Below, one piece after another: positions 1 through 10,766 of a DNA stretch of 64,000 bases. The stretch spans positions 2,287,001 to 2,351,000 of the forward strand of contig JAUCEF010000013.1 of the NCBI GenBank assembly GCA_033558025.1, written 5' to 3'. The position numbers were made by a program, and so were the translations under genes. Under the pieces are notes generated by a model, which ran no database searches, was not told the DNA's origin, and worked only from the letters and a program-made list of their open reading frames with translations. The first letter of the stretch is position 1. Each line of letters starts with the position of its first letter. The DNA comes from Phytophthora sp. 'mugwort'. Taxonomy: Eukaryota > Oomycota > Peronosporomycetes > Peronosporales > Peronosporaceae.

Positions 1-93
1 GCAATAATAGCAAACATCCACAACGAAAAATGTCAGCTCTCAGCTTAACTTCGCGACAAACTCGTCGTGAAAAGCAAACAGCCCCCTACTCAC

Positions 94-545
94 AATCTGA
101 AGCTTCACGGTCTTGTTATCGATCTTCACTGTACGAAACCTCTACGGAGAACCCAAGAACACCTCGTTAATTCTTCAATATCCGAGTCCTCAACCCCGTT
201 AAAGCTACGTACAAAATCCACCCCAATAGTAGTGATGTAGCTCTCAGTGAAGGCGTCATCCTGCAGCAAAAAAATACCCGTCAGTAAAACAGACAACACC
301 ATAGAAGACTCCAGGCATCCAAGACTGCAGCTGCTCGGATAGAGCAACGGCGTGTGTACGCACCGCGAAGCGCAGCAGGAGGCAAGACTTGCCGACGCCC
401 GAGTCGCCAATCAGCACGAGCTTGAACAAGTGGTCGCTGAGAGTTATAAACCGAACACGATCTCGTTAGAAAAAAAAACGGCTCTCATGCCCGAGAAGAG
501 CCACGGACAAATGGAAGAAGAAGGATCGTACTAGTCCCTCGACAT
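94..545 (-). CDS. Rab1/Ypt1-family small GTPase, N-terminal part (runs off the left edge)
   Basis: Four short exons read on the minus strand: 545-532, 436-364, 260-213 and 141-94. The spliced product starts [16 protein letters not shown] and continues with the P-loop GDSGVGKS, then CLLLRFADDAF, the switch I/effector segment TTIGVDF and then KLQI just before the WDTAGQ motif would be expected. The next intron starts at 93 (GTGAGT) and the window ends inside it. Exon junctions keep frame and use GT-AG. Rab1 proteins control ER-to-Golgi vesicle tethering and act on membranes through a C-terminal prenyl anchor, which lies outside the window. Rab8/Rab10 is the main alternative; the LLLRFADD and TTIGVDF wording fits Rab1 better. 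The gene is divergent from the SPOC-domain gene at 903. Seen: motifs and splice sites. Inferred: exact subfamily. Confidence 0.9.
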
Positions 546-902
546 GGTCGTTTTGTCTGGCGGCTGCAAAACTTTTCGCTACTCGACGTAAAGGAGGAGA
601 GAATGCTCTTGCTGCTGACGGTGATGTGGTGCTATGGCGGCGTGTCTGCTCTCGATGACGATGAAGAGAGACAGAAGAAGGAAGGCGAGTGTCTGTAGTG
701 TCGCGCCTGCACTTGCGTTCTTTGCTTCCCTCCAAAAATAGCCACCTTGAAGGAATCAGTATTCGCGGGTGGGGTTCAAATCAGTCCCATACAATAAACA
801 AGTTCATTTTGTGTCACATCACATGGACACGTATTGATGTGGACCCCACCAACATATTGGATCCAAACATTTCGAAAAGCTCAAGCAGCCAACGGGAAGG
901 CA
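546..902. promoter_or_regulatory. Divergent intergenic region between the Rab gene and the SPOC gene
   Basis: These 357 bases separate two start codons pointing away from each other, so both promoters must lie here or in the 5' untranslated parts. Short reading frames cross it but none resembles a protein. I see no clear TATA box and no convincing copy of the oomycete initiator element. Confidence 0.45.
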
Positions 903-3862
903 ATGGAGGGCGGAGATTCGAGCGTCGTCGTCGCGCCCTCGCCCAAGGCGCGACGCGGCAGTGGCAGCGCCATCTACGAAAAGTACCTAAACATCAAGAA
1001 CCACGCACTGAACAACGAGGACGGCGAGACTGGAGCTCCGACGAAGAAATCCATGGAAATCTCCAACTCGACGGGTAATGACCGTCATGTCGATTCTTCT
1101 CGTAGAAAATGTATTTATTACTAATATTTGCTATGACAAATGATTGTTGAAAAATTGTAGACGAGCAAGAACTCGAGGCTGGAGAAGTGGTCAGTACCGA
1201 AGAAAATGTAGCGTCAAGTGCCAACGGACCCTCGGGCCTCGGCGTGTCTTCTGCTGCTCCTGCTGATGGCGAGCGAGAGCCCGAGGTGGAGCCCCAGGCA
1301 CAGCCACAGCCTCAGCAGGTACCAGCAGACAAGCCGCAGCTCGAGGCGTCTGCTGCTTCTGCCCCTGCTGCTAGAGGTAACACCCAACTAACGGTTGTAC
1401 CTACTGTTGATGCGCCTGCTGAAACCCCATCGGATGCTCTGACGACTGTTCCAAAAACTGCTGATGCGCCTCTCGCTGCTGCTCCGATGTCGCCTTCCGC
1501 TGCTGCGTTTCAACGGGCTCGTGCACCTGCGCTGTCGAACCCTTCGTCGCCACACTCACCGCCGAATGAACAGTATGCAGCGATGCGAGTTGGTGCGCCA
1601 GTGAGGATGATCAACAACGGACGCGATATGACATCGCCGAGTATGGGATATCCGAGATCGCCGGGAATAAGAGGACCTGGAAGACCAATGTCGCCGAGGA
1701 TCGGAGGTCCAGGGGGACCTCCTAGAGGACGCAGTCGCAGCAGAAGCCGTAGTCGCAATGGAATTTCAGGTGATATTAATGGAGGAGGACGACCTTGGTC
1801 CCCATCTCGTGGCCCGCCTGGAAATGGACGTTTTGATGGCCCTCCTCCCAGAGACAGTGGGCCATTTAACGGACCGCCAGGAGGCCCCCGTAGTCCACGA
1901 GGTGGCATTGGAGGCAGACCAGGTAGTCCTCCTCGTAATGGTTTCAGTGGAACACCTGGAAGCCCACCTCGCGGAGGTTTCAATGACCGACCCGGCAGCC
2001 CTCCTCGTGGTGGATTCAATGGACGACCTGGAAGTCCACCTCGTGGTGGTTTTAATGGACGACCTGGAAGTCCTCCTCGCGGTGGTTTTAATGGACGCCC
2101 TGGAAGTCCTCCTCGCGGTGGTTTTAATGGACGCCCCGGAAGTCCACCTCGTGGTGGTTTTAATGGAAGACCTGGTAGTCCACTGAGAAATGGTTTTGGC
2201 GGAGGGCGGAGTCCTCCCCGTGGTGGATTTAATGGACGGCCTGGAAGTCCACCTCGTGGTGGATTTAATGGACGGCCTGGAAGCCCGCCACGTGGTGGTT
2301 TTAATGGTCGGCCTGGAAGCCCGCCACGTGGTGGTTTTAATGGAAGACCTGGTAGTCCACTGAGAAATGGTTTTGGCGGAGGGCGGAGTCCTCCCCGTGG
2401 TGGATTTAATGGACGGCCTGGAAGTCCACCTCGTGGTGGTTTTAATGGACGGCCTGGAAGTCCACCTCGTGGTGGTTTTAATGGACGGCCTGGAAGCCCG
2501 CCACGTGGTGGTTTTAATGGTCGGCCTGGAAGCCCGCCACGTGGTGGTTTTAATGGAAGACCTGGTAGTCCACTGAGAAATGGTTCTGGCGGAGGGTGGA
2601 GTCCTCCCCGTGGTGGTTTTGGTGGTGGACGCGGTAGCCCGCGACGTGACGGGTTCAACGGCCCTCCAGGCAATGGTCCTCGTGGACGCTCTCCGCCCCG
2701 CGATGACTTCCGTCGTGGCCCACCCATGAGCCCGGGGCGAGGCGGTCCACAGAGAGACTTTCGTGTCGGTCCGGGCCCGGGACGAGGCAGTCCCCGTGGA
2801 GGCATGGGCGGCCGTGGCCCTGGTGGCCCTCGTCGGAGCCGCAGTCGCAGCCCGCCCAGAGGACCCCCGCGCAGTCCTCCACGCAACAGCAACGGCTTTG
2901 GCCCTAGTCCTGATCAGCGACCGGGATCTGGAGGCCCTCGGAGCCCACCACGCGGCGGTTTTGGCGATCGTGGCCCGCCTCCATTCAATGACAGAAGCAG
3001 AGGAGGTCCGTCTCCAATGGGGCGTCCTCCTAGTCCTATGCATGGCGGTGGCTTTGGACCCCGCTTTGACGACCGAGGTCCACCTCTGATGAATGGCCGT
3101 GGCCCCTCACCCGGACGAGATGGTCCCCCAAACATGTTTCTTCCTCGAGGTCGGAGCCGCAGTCCCAACCGGCCGCCTTCAAGTGACATGATGCGCAAGA
3201 GAGATCGAAGCTGGGAGCGAGACGGCCCTCTACCAGATATGATGAGGCGTCCATTTAACGGGTCTGGTGCTCTGCCCGACAGTCCTCGCATGATGGAGCC
3301 CCGTCCTTATGACGTAAGTTCGTGCTTGTGCTGTTTTGTTTTAACGTTGTTGGATAGTCTAACGGATGATGCTTTTTTGTTGTTGTTCAGACTCTAAGTG
3401 AATGGAACTTCGAATTGAAGCGCAGTGGCAAAGTCAAGTGTCGGTGCAGCGCTACGTCGCTCTCGATTGGCCTCAACAGTCAATTGTACGTTGACACTTG
3501 CTTGACTTCGTCGTACCGAACCGGCAAAAGCTTACATATTTTGCTCTTCGATGTTTAGGCCGTTGTATGTGGACGTAGTGGCGTTGCCACACCTGACTAA
3601 GTCTTCCGAATTCCTGCAGCTCGACCGACCGAACGTAAGAAGGGTCGTGTACGAGATGAAGCCCGAGTCAATGGCCGACGCAAATGGCTACCGGGAGTTC
3701 GTCGACTACCTGATCCAGGGACGCGGAGGCCACGCACGAGCTGGAGGGGCTTCAGAAATGGAACCACAGGGCTTTAAGATTTTTATTCTGCCTCCGGGTC
3801 AAGCAGCACGACAACTTGGCTACAAGGGAGACCATATGGTCGTCGTTCTGCGCTCTCGGTGA
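903..3862 (+). CDS. RS/RGG-repeat protein with a C-terminal SPOC domain
   Basis: Four exons: 903-1074, 1161-3313, 3391-3485 and 3559-3862, giving 907 residues; all junctions are GT-AG and in frame. After a short acidic N-terminus and an Ala/Pro-rich stretch (to about residue 200) comes a very long Arg/Gly/Pro/Ser region. It contains SRSRSRSR runs and a 12-residue repeat (GSPPRGGFNGRP) copied more than ten times. The last about 140 residues, split over three exons, look like a SPOC fold: a W-N-F-E-L-K-R-S-G-K start, a central RRVVYEM segment and a final GDHMVVVLR strand. SPOC domains bind phosphorylated peptides such as the RNA polymerase II tail in SPEN, PHF3 and DIDO families. RS and RGG tracts are typical of nuclear RNA-binding proteins. 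No RRM is visible, unlike SPEN. Role in transcription or RNA processing is inference. The start is the first in-frame ATG of exon 1. Confidence 0.82.
1912..2600 (+). repeat. 36-bp in-frame minisatellite encoding GSPPRGGFNGRP units
   Basis: Tandem 36-base units lie inside exon 2 of the SPOC gene. A higher-order block ending GSPLRNGFGGGRS interrupts the array three times, so the array appears to have grown by duplicating groups of units as well as single ones. Units differ mostly at third codon positions, and the reading frame is kept throughout. Confidence 0.9.
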
Positions 3863-4164
3863 AAGTGTGCAATCCACTCACCGCTCGCTGGCCGCTTCAT
3901 GCGCCTCCCCCATGTATTCGACAAGATACGCGATGGAAGACCCGACCGATTCTCGCGCTGACGCGTCGTGTTCAAGCTCTTGCATTTCCTTACTCTTCGT
4001 CAATGTGTAGTGAAGTAAGACAAGATGATTAACTCCTGCCTTCCGTTTGCACTTCAAGTGGCGATCCTCGTCTGTCTTTGCATCTACGTCACGTGGTCCA
4101 CAACATTGGCGCTGAAGGTTTTTGTAACGAACGACCACTTTCCAATCGAAGAGCGTCCAGGTTA
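3863..4164. promoter_or_regulatory. Intergenic region upstream of the PHD-RCC1 gene
   Basis: About 300 bases between a stop codon and the next ATG in the same direction. It contains a CACGTG palindrome (4090-4095) of the E-box type 70 bases before the start. No gene is seen. A regulatory role of the palindrome is only a guess. Confidence 0.35.
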
Positions 4165-6649
4165 ATGGCGCCGATGGCTATGAGCGACGACGCGTGCCGC
4201 GTGTGTGGCAAGGAGGACGACGAGGAGTTCCTGGTGCTGTGTGACGGTTGCGACCGCCCCTTCCACACCGCCTGCGCCCAAGGATGCACCTGCTGCAACA
4301 CCAAGCCGCGCAACAACTTCGCGCGCAAGCCGGCGGTGCCCGAGGGCGACTGGTTCTGCAAGTTCTGCGCCGGCCGCACTCCTGCGCTCGGTGCGTGCAC
4401 GTAGCTCGGCAATAGCGTCACGAAAGTTGCTGGATGATCGTTAACTGTATGTTATGGTGTGTGCCGCTGTATGGGCTCCAGCGGAGGGTAAAGCGCCCGT
4501 GTCCTCCGTTTTCGTGTGGGGAGACAACGAGGATGGGCAGGTGCGTCGTGGTTCGGTGTTGAAGTTGAATAATGGCTACATTGTCGTCATCGAAGCGCTG
4601 TAGATTGCTCTGCCGAGTGCTTGGTATTGATTGCTGTATTGGAATGTGTGTAGTTGGCACTCCCAGATACGGAAGCCAAGGTGATCTGGAAGCCCACCCA
4701 GGTGCACGAGCTGGATGGCATTGGTGTCCTGGACATCGCTTGCGGTGAGACGTTCACGTACGCGCTTTGCAACGATGCGAACCTATACTCGGTTGGTACG
4801 GGCCTCTGTGGCCAACTGGGACACCAGGACATTGTGCACGAGAAGCTGGTTCACTTCCGCATGGTATGTCGCGCTAGCTTTAACTGTCACCATGAAGATC
4901 TAAGTGGCGGAAACCGATAATGTATACCGTGTGCGTGTCTATACGTAGGTGGAATCCATGACGGAAGATAAGCGTTCCAAGGGCGAAGGAAGGTACGAAC
5001 TGCTTCACGTCTGGGACTGTTGAATTGCTACCTGCCATAAGTCAGATTCAGCGCAATGCCTGATTGATGGTCGTGCCATCTGCTACAGATTCTCGCAGAT
5101 CCACGCTGGCGCCAACTTTGGAGTTGTCATCACGACCGAAGGACATGCCTATACATGGGGCAATGGCGAGCTCGGACAGCTAGGCCACCAGGAGAACAAG
5201 AATAAGAAAGTGCCGAAGAAGATTTCTGCGTTGAGGGAACTTGAAGTGCCTGTCAATCTGGGTATCCATGCGGCTGTGACTACTTTTGCGCTGGAGGTTG
5301 CTCGCTAAGACTGACAGATTCTTTTATGAATACATGTTTGGTGCTTTTTCCCCAGCAACGTGTGGCGGCGACTTTGTTATTATGACGACGAAAGACAACG
5401 GCGACGACGACCAGTTCAACACGCAAAGGCCGGGCGTTTTCATGAGCATGGGTTCCAACACTCAAGGGCAATTGGGCGATGCATCCAACAAGAACCAGTG
5501 GGTCCCACAACTTCTTAACAAAGATGCCTCGGATTTCACCAGCGTAAGACGAAGATCCGTTGTGTCGATCAAAGCAAAAGTAACAAGTTTCTGACTTAGA
5601 TATTTGCATTATGTGTAGCCAGAGAACCAGGACATCGATGAGCCTGGAGAGTTCTTGCTTGGTCGCGACATCACGCAGCTGGCTGCTGGTAGATCTCACG
5701 CTGCAGCTGTCGTTGCTGGGTACGTTTTGTTTGTCTGTTTGCACTATCAGGCGTGCTGATTGCAAGTGGTGGAGGGTCTAACTAGCCTTAAATCCTTCTT
5801 CCAGAACCAAGAGTCTTTGGACGTGGGGGTACGGCGATCGCGGTATGTTCTGCTATTAAGTTCTTTATCATATTACCGAAAGTAAGATGCTAAGGAATGC
5901 TCGATTGTGTACATATGTTAACATAGGTCAAGTCGGGCACCCCAAGCCATCTCCGATTCCGGGACAGTCGAAGTTTTTCCGTTCTCAATTCCGTGTTCCT
6001 CGTCCGCGGTTTGTCCAGGTTTGTACGCGCTAGTAGACGCATCTGGAAATCACAGCAGTCTTTCATACTAGCTTTGTTCCTTTACAGGCTTTCAAGAACG
6101 ACGTGGTGAAGCACATTGCATGCGGTGCCCAGCACACGCTCGTGCTTTTAACTGACGGACGTCTGTTTGCCATGGGCGACAACGAGTTCGGCCAGCTTGG
6201 CGTCAAACGTGGCGAGACGTCAGAGGAAAACTGTGTGGATACGCCCGTGCACATCGCCACGTTTGGATCCGACAAGAACATCAAACAAATCGGTTGTGGT
6301 GACGATTTTTCGTCGGCGCTCACTAGCACCGGCGAAGTGTACTCCTGGGGTCGCAATCAGCTTGGCCAGCTTGGTCTGGGCGAGTCGCAGACCGATTCGG
6401 TGGGCACGCCCACGAAGGTGCCTGATCTCCCAATCATTCAAAAGCTGGCGGTCGGTATCAACCAAGTCTTCGCTATCGAGTTCACTGATGGTACGTCTGT
6501 TCTTGCTCATCCATCTCTGTGGAGTCACTCGACAAAACTAACATCACCGCTCTTTAGTGACGCTCCCGCCTCCAATCGCGCGCTCGGCAGCTGGCAAGCG
6601 AGGCCGAGGTCGTGTCGCTGGCGCCGGTGCCAAGAAAGCTAGAAAGTAA
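4165..6649 (+). CDS. PHD finger fused to an RCC1-type beta-propeller
   Basis: Eleven exons give 541 residues: 4165-4390, 4482-4540, 4654-4863, 4949-4992, 5089-5261, 5356-5543, 5619-5719, 5805-5842, 5927-6018, 6088-6490 and 6558-6649. Residues about 10-70 form a PHD zinc finger with the C4-H-C3 pattern CRVC, CDGC, FHTAC and CKFC. From about residue 82 onward come RCC1 repeats recognised by VFVWGDN, YTWGNGELGQLGH, MGSNTQGQLGD, LWTWGYGDRGQVGHP, AMGDNEFGQLG and YSWGRNQLGQLGLG. The tail is basic (GKRGRGRV...KKARK) and could be a nuclear signal. PHD fingers read histone H3 tails and RCC1 propellers bind chromatin or Ran, so a chromatin role is inferred. The fifth donor was chosen at 5262 because the stronger-looking GT at 5297 breaks the frame into exon 6. 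Confidence 0.85.
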
Positions 6650-6929
6650 ACACTGCATTGCCATTAGGAGCACGAGAGAGAACGACTCTGCTACTACTTC
6701 TGAAGTACCCTACCACTTAGCAAGATAATGTTGACCCTATGCAGCAACTTTATTTGCTTCAACTAGCATCTTAAGTTGTTGTAAACTCTTCTAAGTACGA
6801 AGTAGGTTTCCGCATCGGACACGTTGCAGCGTCGGTTTCTCTAAGATTCGTTCGCTCTACTTATTGTGTCATAACGCCAGCCAGTGCGCATTGGTACCCC
6901 CTTTATTCGTCCCTTGAGCGCGGCGCGTG

Positions 6930-9900
6930 ATGAACTCCCAGCAGCAGCATTACGCCACGTATAACCCACAGCAGCAGCAATTCTATGCGGGTGCGGGCGT
7001 CTACGGCACTCAGAGCGGCGGCATGAGTACCCCGCCGCTCCATGCGTGGATGCCGCCCTCGCCCCAGGAGCAGCAGTACTACGACACGCTCTTCGCCCAT
7101 GTGGACGACCAGCGTCGCAATGCCATTAACGGCCAGCAGGCGGTCGCGTTCTTCACGCGCTCGCACCTGGACAAGGGCATTCTACGCGAGGTCTGGAGCA
7201 TCGCAGACGTCCAGCGGAGGAGTGAGTTGTCACGCAACGAGTTCTACGTAGCCATGAGGCTCATCAGCATGGCGCAACGTGGAGAAGAGCTGTCAGTGCA
7301 GAGGTTCTTCCAGTTGGGGGCGATGCAGTACCCTCTTCCCGTAATAGAGGGGGTGCCGCCACCTCCGGGGTCACATCCGGGAGGCATACAACCACAACAA
7401 CAACAGCAGCAGCCGGTGCAATCTCAGACTCAGATGCATCCTCCGCAACAAGATGTTGGATCTGTGCATCAACCACCGACAGGGGCGTATGCTCTTACGG
7501 CAGACGAGAAGAGCAAGTATGATATCGTGTTTCAGCAGTACGACACGGATCATGATGGATTCCTGATGGGACCCGAGGCGGTGGCGCTGTTTCAGATGTC
7601 CGGCCTCGATCGCAATGTACGTATAATCATCGTTGATTCTTTAATAATTGTTTAAGAACATACTTTTGATGCTAACGATGCGAGATGTTGCATTATTTAG
7701 GTGCTGCGAGATATCTGGTCGATGGCAGATGTGACACAGGATAGCAAGTTAAACATCCAGGAATTTTACGTGGCAATGCACTTGATCGTTTGTGTGAGCA
7801 AGCGCGGATTGCCCATGCCACCCACACTACCGCGGGAGCTTGGTGAGACAGCATTTGGTTCAGGCGGAGCTGCGCAGAGTGTGCCTGGACACAACGGGTT
7901 TGGCTCTCAGGTGTCAGGAGCCCCGTCGCAAAACGGATTTCCGGCGCAGAACCAGCAGCAGCAAGAGAATGTACCGCGCAAGTCAGAAGGTATGTCCGCT
8001 TTCGACTCTCTGTCTACTGTCGAGGATGCTCCGCTGCCAAGTTTGGCACCTTGTACGCCGCGTTCATTGCGAACAGATTCTTTCAACCACGCCGACGGTA
8101 GCATAGCGGACAGCTACGCAAGAGGTTTTAGTGAACCTTCAGGTCCCACCTCTACCGGAAGTCTTCAAGGAGGATTATTAACACAACCAGCACAGCCGGA
8201 TTTCGGTAGCTTTTCGGCTGCACGAGCACCTAGCGCCACAAGCGGTGCTGAAAGGGACCGTACCGGCTCGGCGTCATCCATGGACTCGATGTCGAGCTTT
8301 AGTAATATGGCACCGCGGCCACCTCAGCCACTGTCGGCCCAGCAGCTTCCTTCACGTAATTTAGGTAGCCACGAGCGTATTCAGGTGCCTCAAGTTCAAA
8401 ATGCTGGTTTCCAGGCACCCCAGCAAGCATATCCAGGATTCGGGGTCGAGAGCTATGGCGGACAACAGCCGCCGTCCACTGCTCGTGAAAATCCGTTCAT
8501 GGGCGACGTTGAGGAAAAGAAGCTGGTGGGCCAGCTCGACCAACTGAACGAGGAAGTTGTCCAAGCTCTTGCAGGTGTAGAGCACAAACAAACTGCGATT
8601 GAGATGGTGTCGGAGAAGCTACGCGATCTGGATGAGCTGCGGCACGAACTGGTGACTTTAGTTATGAAGCGGGAAGATTTGCGTTCTGCAACGAATTCTT
8701 CCTCTGCGACAGGTGACAATGTTGTTGAAGAGCAAACCAGACACGCTCTAGAGCGCAGTTTGCGGAGCCTAGTGGGAAACCAGAAGCAGTTAATTCAGCA
8801 GCTACAGTGCGATATCTCTAGGCACGAGGGCGAACTGGAAGAAGCCATACTGAGCGCGAAGCTGCAGCAAAAGTTGTCACTAGAGTCGCGATCCCCATTG
8901 CTCGACGCAGGATCTCCGTCAGTGTCAGTACACAACTCAGTTGGAGCTGTTGGTGGGACCATTGCTTTCGTCCCCGCGCCGCTTTCTCTTGATGGATCAA
9001 GTGCATTGCCGTCTCCTATGACGGCTCCTAGCGCCCCTCCCAGCTCCATGTTTTCGCCGGATGCGACCGACAGCAGCGGGTTTAACGCATTTAGCAACTT
9101 TGATTCGGCACCGCGATCAATTGCAAGCGCTACTCCATCACCAACAGCGGAGATTCCGTCAGGCTCGCCATTTACGCCGACCCCCTCTCCGTCACAGAGT
9201 GCGGCTGCAACCGATGTTTTTAACGCGTTCGATGATTTTGCCGCCCCATCCTACGTTGACGCAATGCCATCACCACTAGCTTACGATAATGACACCCCTG
9301 GGAAGTCACCGTCTGCTCCTTCTTCATCGCCTGCCGCTGCAAGTGCTAGCAGTGGAGTCGACGCCTTTGACGCGGCCCCGATTACTGCTGATGCCCCCGT
9401 ACCTTTGTCCTCGCCCGCAGTAGCGGCGGATACGTCGCCATTCTCGCCATTTTCTCCGTCACCGTCGCCGGCTGCAATGGATGATAGTGGCTTTGACAGC
9501 TTTGGTGATTTCAACGCTGTTCCTTCGCCTGCGACCGCAGTAAGTGGTGATACTCTCGGTAACTCTCTGTTTTCGTCGACGCCTTCGCCAGCCGCTGTGA
9601 CTAGCGCCAGCACGGACTTTAGCGCTTCTGTTCATACCCCGACCAAGACTGAAAATTCTCCGCTCTCCGCTTCCCCATCGCCAGCCGCGACGGAGACTCC
9701 AGCATTCGATGTATTTGCTGCCGCGCCGCTTTCCAATGATAGCGCTCCAACGCCAGCAAACGCCACTGTTGCCACCGAGAATCTGATCTTCTCTCCAGTT
9801 GCGGCAGACAATAGCGGCTCGGACATGTTTGGTGATTTTGGTGCTGCTTCGGACAGTGCGGCGATATTATCCGAGTCGACAACAAAGCAAGAATCAACTG

Positions 9901-10631
9901 GAAACTTGCTGTTCTCTCCAACACCTTCACCTGCTGCTGCTTCAACTACAAGTAGCGGACTTGACACGTTCGGTGACTTTGGCGCGCCTCACGCTGATAG
10001 CGCAGTATCAGCCTCTGCACCGGAACAGAACACAGGAAACTCGCCGTTCTCGCCAGTCGCTGCGGACAGCAACGCCTTCCATGGTTTTGGCGACTTCAGC
10101 GCGACTCCAACCTCGGCAGGCATTGCCACCCCGTCGTCAGCTCCTGAAAAACCATTCGAAGCTTCCGACAACGCATTGTTCTTGCCCGTAGCCAAGGACG
10201 ATGTCGATTCCAGCTTGGAAACGATTGGAGAGTTTAAAGCCGCTTCAGACAGTGCTGCGGCAATATCCGAGCCAACGAAAGCGGTCGATGCCAGTTGTAG
10301 AAGCTCCCCATTCTCGCCCGTAGCAGCTGAGAGCAGTGGATTCGGAGACTTGAGTGATTTCAATTCAGCTGCATTCCCGACGGAAGACGCTGCGACGCCA
10401 TCGGAGACGAACAATGCTGCGGAGGCGTCTGGCAACTCGCCATTCTCCCCTCTACCATCCACAGACAATGGCAGATTCGATGGGTTTGGAGACTTTAATG
10501 CTGCTCCGACCTCCGCAGAGAGTGACAAACCCGCAGCTACAAAGGAACTTACCGATGGCGACGGCTTTGAGGCGTTTGGAGACTTCAGCGCTGCTCCGTC
10601 GACCGACACCAACTTTGGCAGCTTCAACTAA
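6930..10631 (+). CDS. EH-domain endocytic/trafficking scaffold with FGDF repeats (Eps15/gamma-synergin-like)
   Basis: Two exons (6930-7616 and 7701-10631) give 1205 residues. A Gln-rich start is followed by EH domain 1 (about residues 45-130, EVWSIADVQ), a Pro/Gln linker and EH domain 2 (about 190-275, DIWSMADVT). EH2 keeps an EF-hand loop, DTDHDGFLMGPE, that could bind calcium; EH1 lacks one. Around residue 500 an NPF motif is followed by a coiled coil (about 510-640). The C-terminal 500 residues are Ser/Ala/Pro-rich with about eleven spaced motifs, six of them exactly FGDF. EH domains bind NPF peptides in clathrin-linked traffic. FGDF fits the published consensus for peptides bound by AP-1/GGA gamma-ear domains. 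The start is the ATG directly after an in-frame GTG. Adaptor choice is inference. Confidence 0.88.
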
Positions 10632-10641
10632 CCTTCTTACA

Positions 10642-10647
10642 AATAAA
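10642..10647 (+). terminator. Poly(A) signal AATAAA of the EH-domain gene
   Basis: An AATAAA hexamer lies 11 bases after the stop codon, in an A-rich stretch. The position is close for a cleavage signal but plausible in a compact genome. Confidence 0.4.
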
Positions 10648-10766
10648 AAAAATACAATTTACAAGGCATAATTGCGAAAAAGGAAATATTTGACCAATCG
10701 TAGCGAGGCAATTCAAAGTTGAAGCGAAGCGTCGTCCGTACTCTGGGAAGGGCCCCAAGCGCCGGC

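Noticed and set aside
1912..2600. Regular repeat array that could resemble a CRISPR
   Set aside because: Units are contiguous 36-mers without unique spacers, in frame within a eukaryotic gene.
1510..2892. 460-codon minus-strand frame rich in Gly/Pro/Leu
   Set aside because: It is the mirror of the RGG minisatellite of the SPOC gene; the repeat keeps all frames open. No start context or domain.
5297..5355. Intron starting at GT 5297 in the PHD-RCC1 gene
   Set aside because: It shifts the frame into a stop in exon 6; the donor at 5262 keeps frame. Kept as a finding only.
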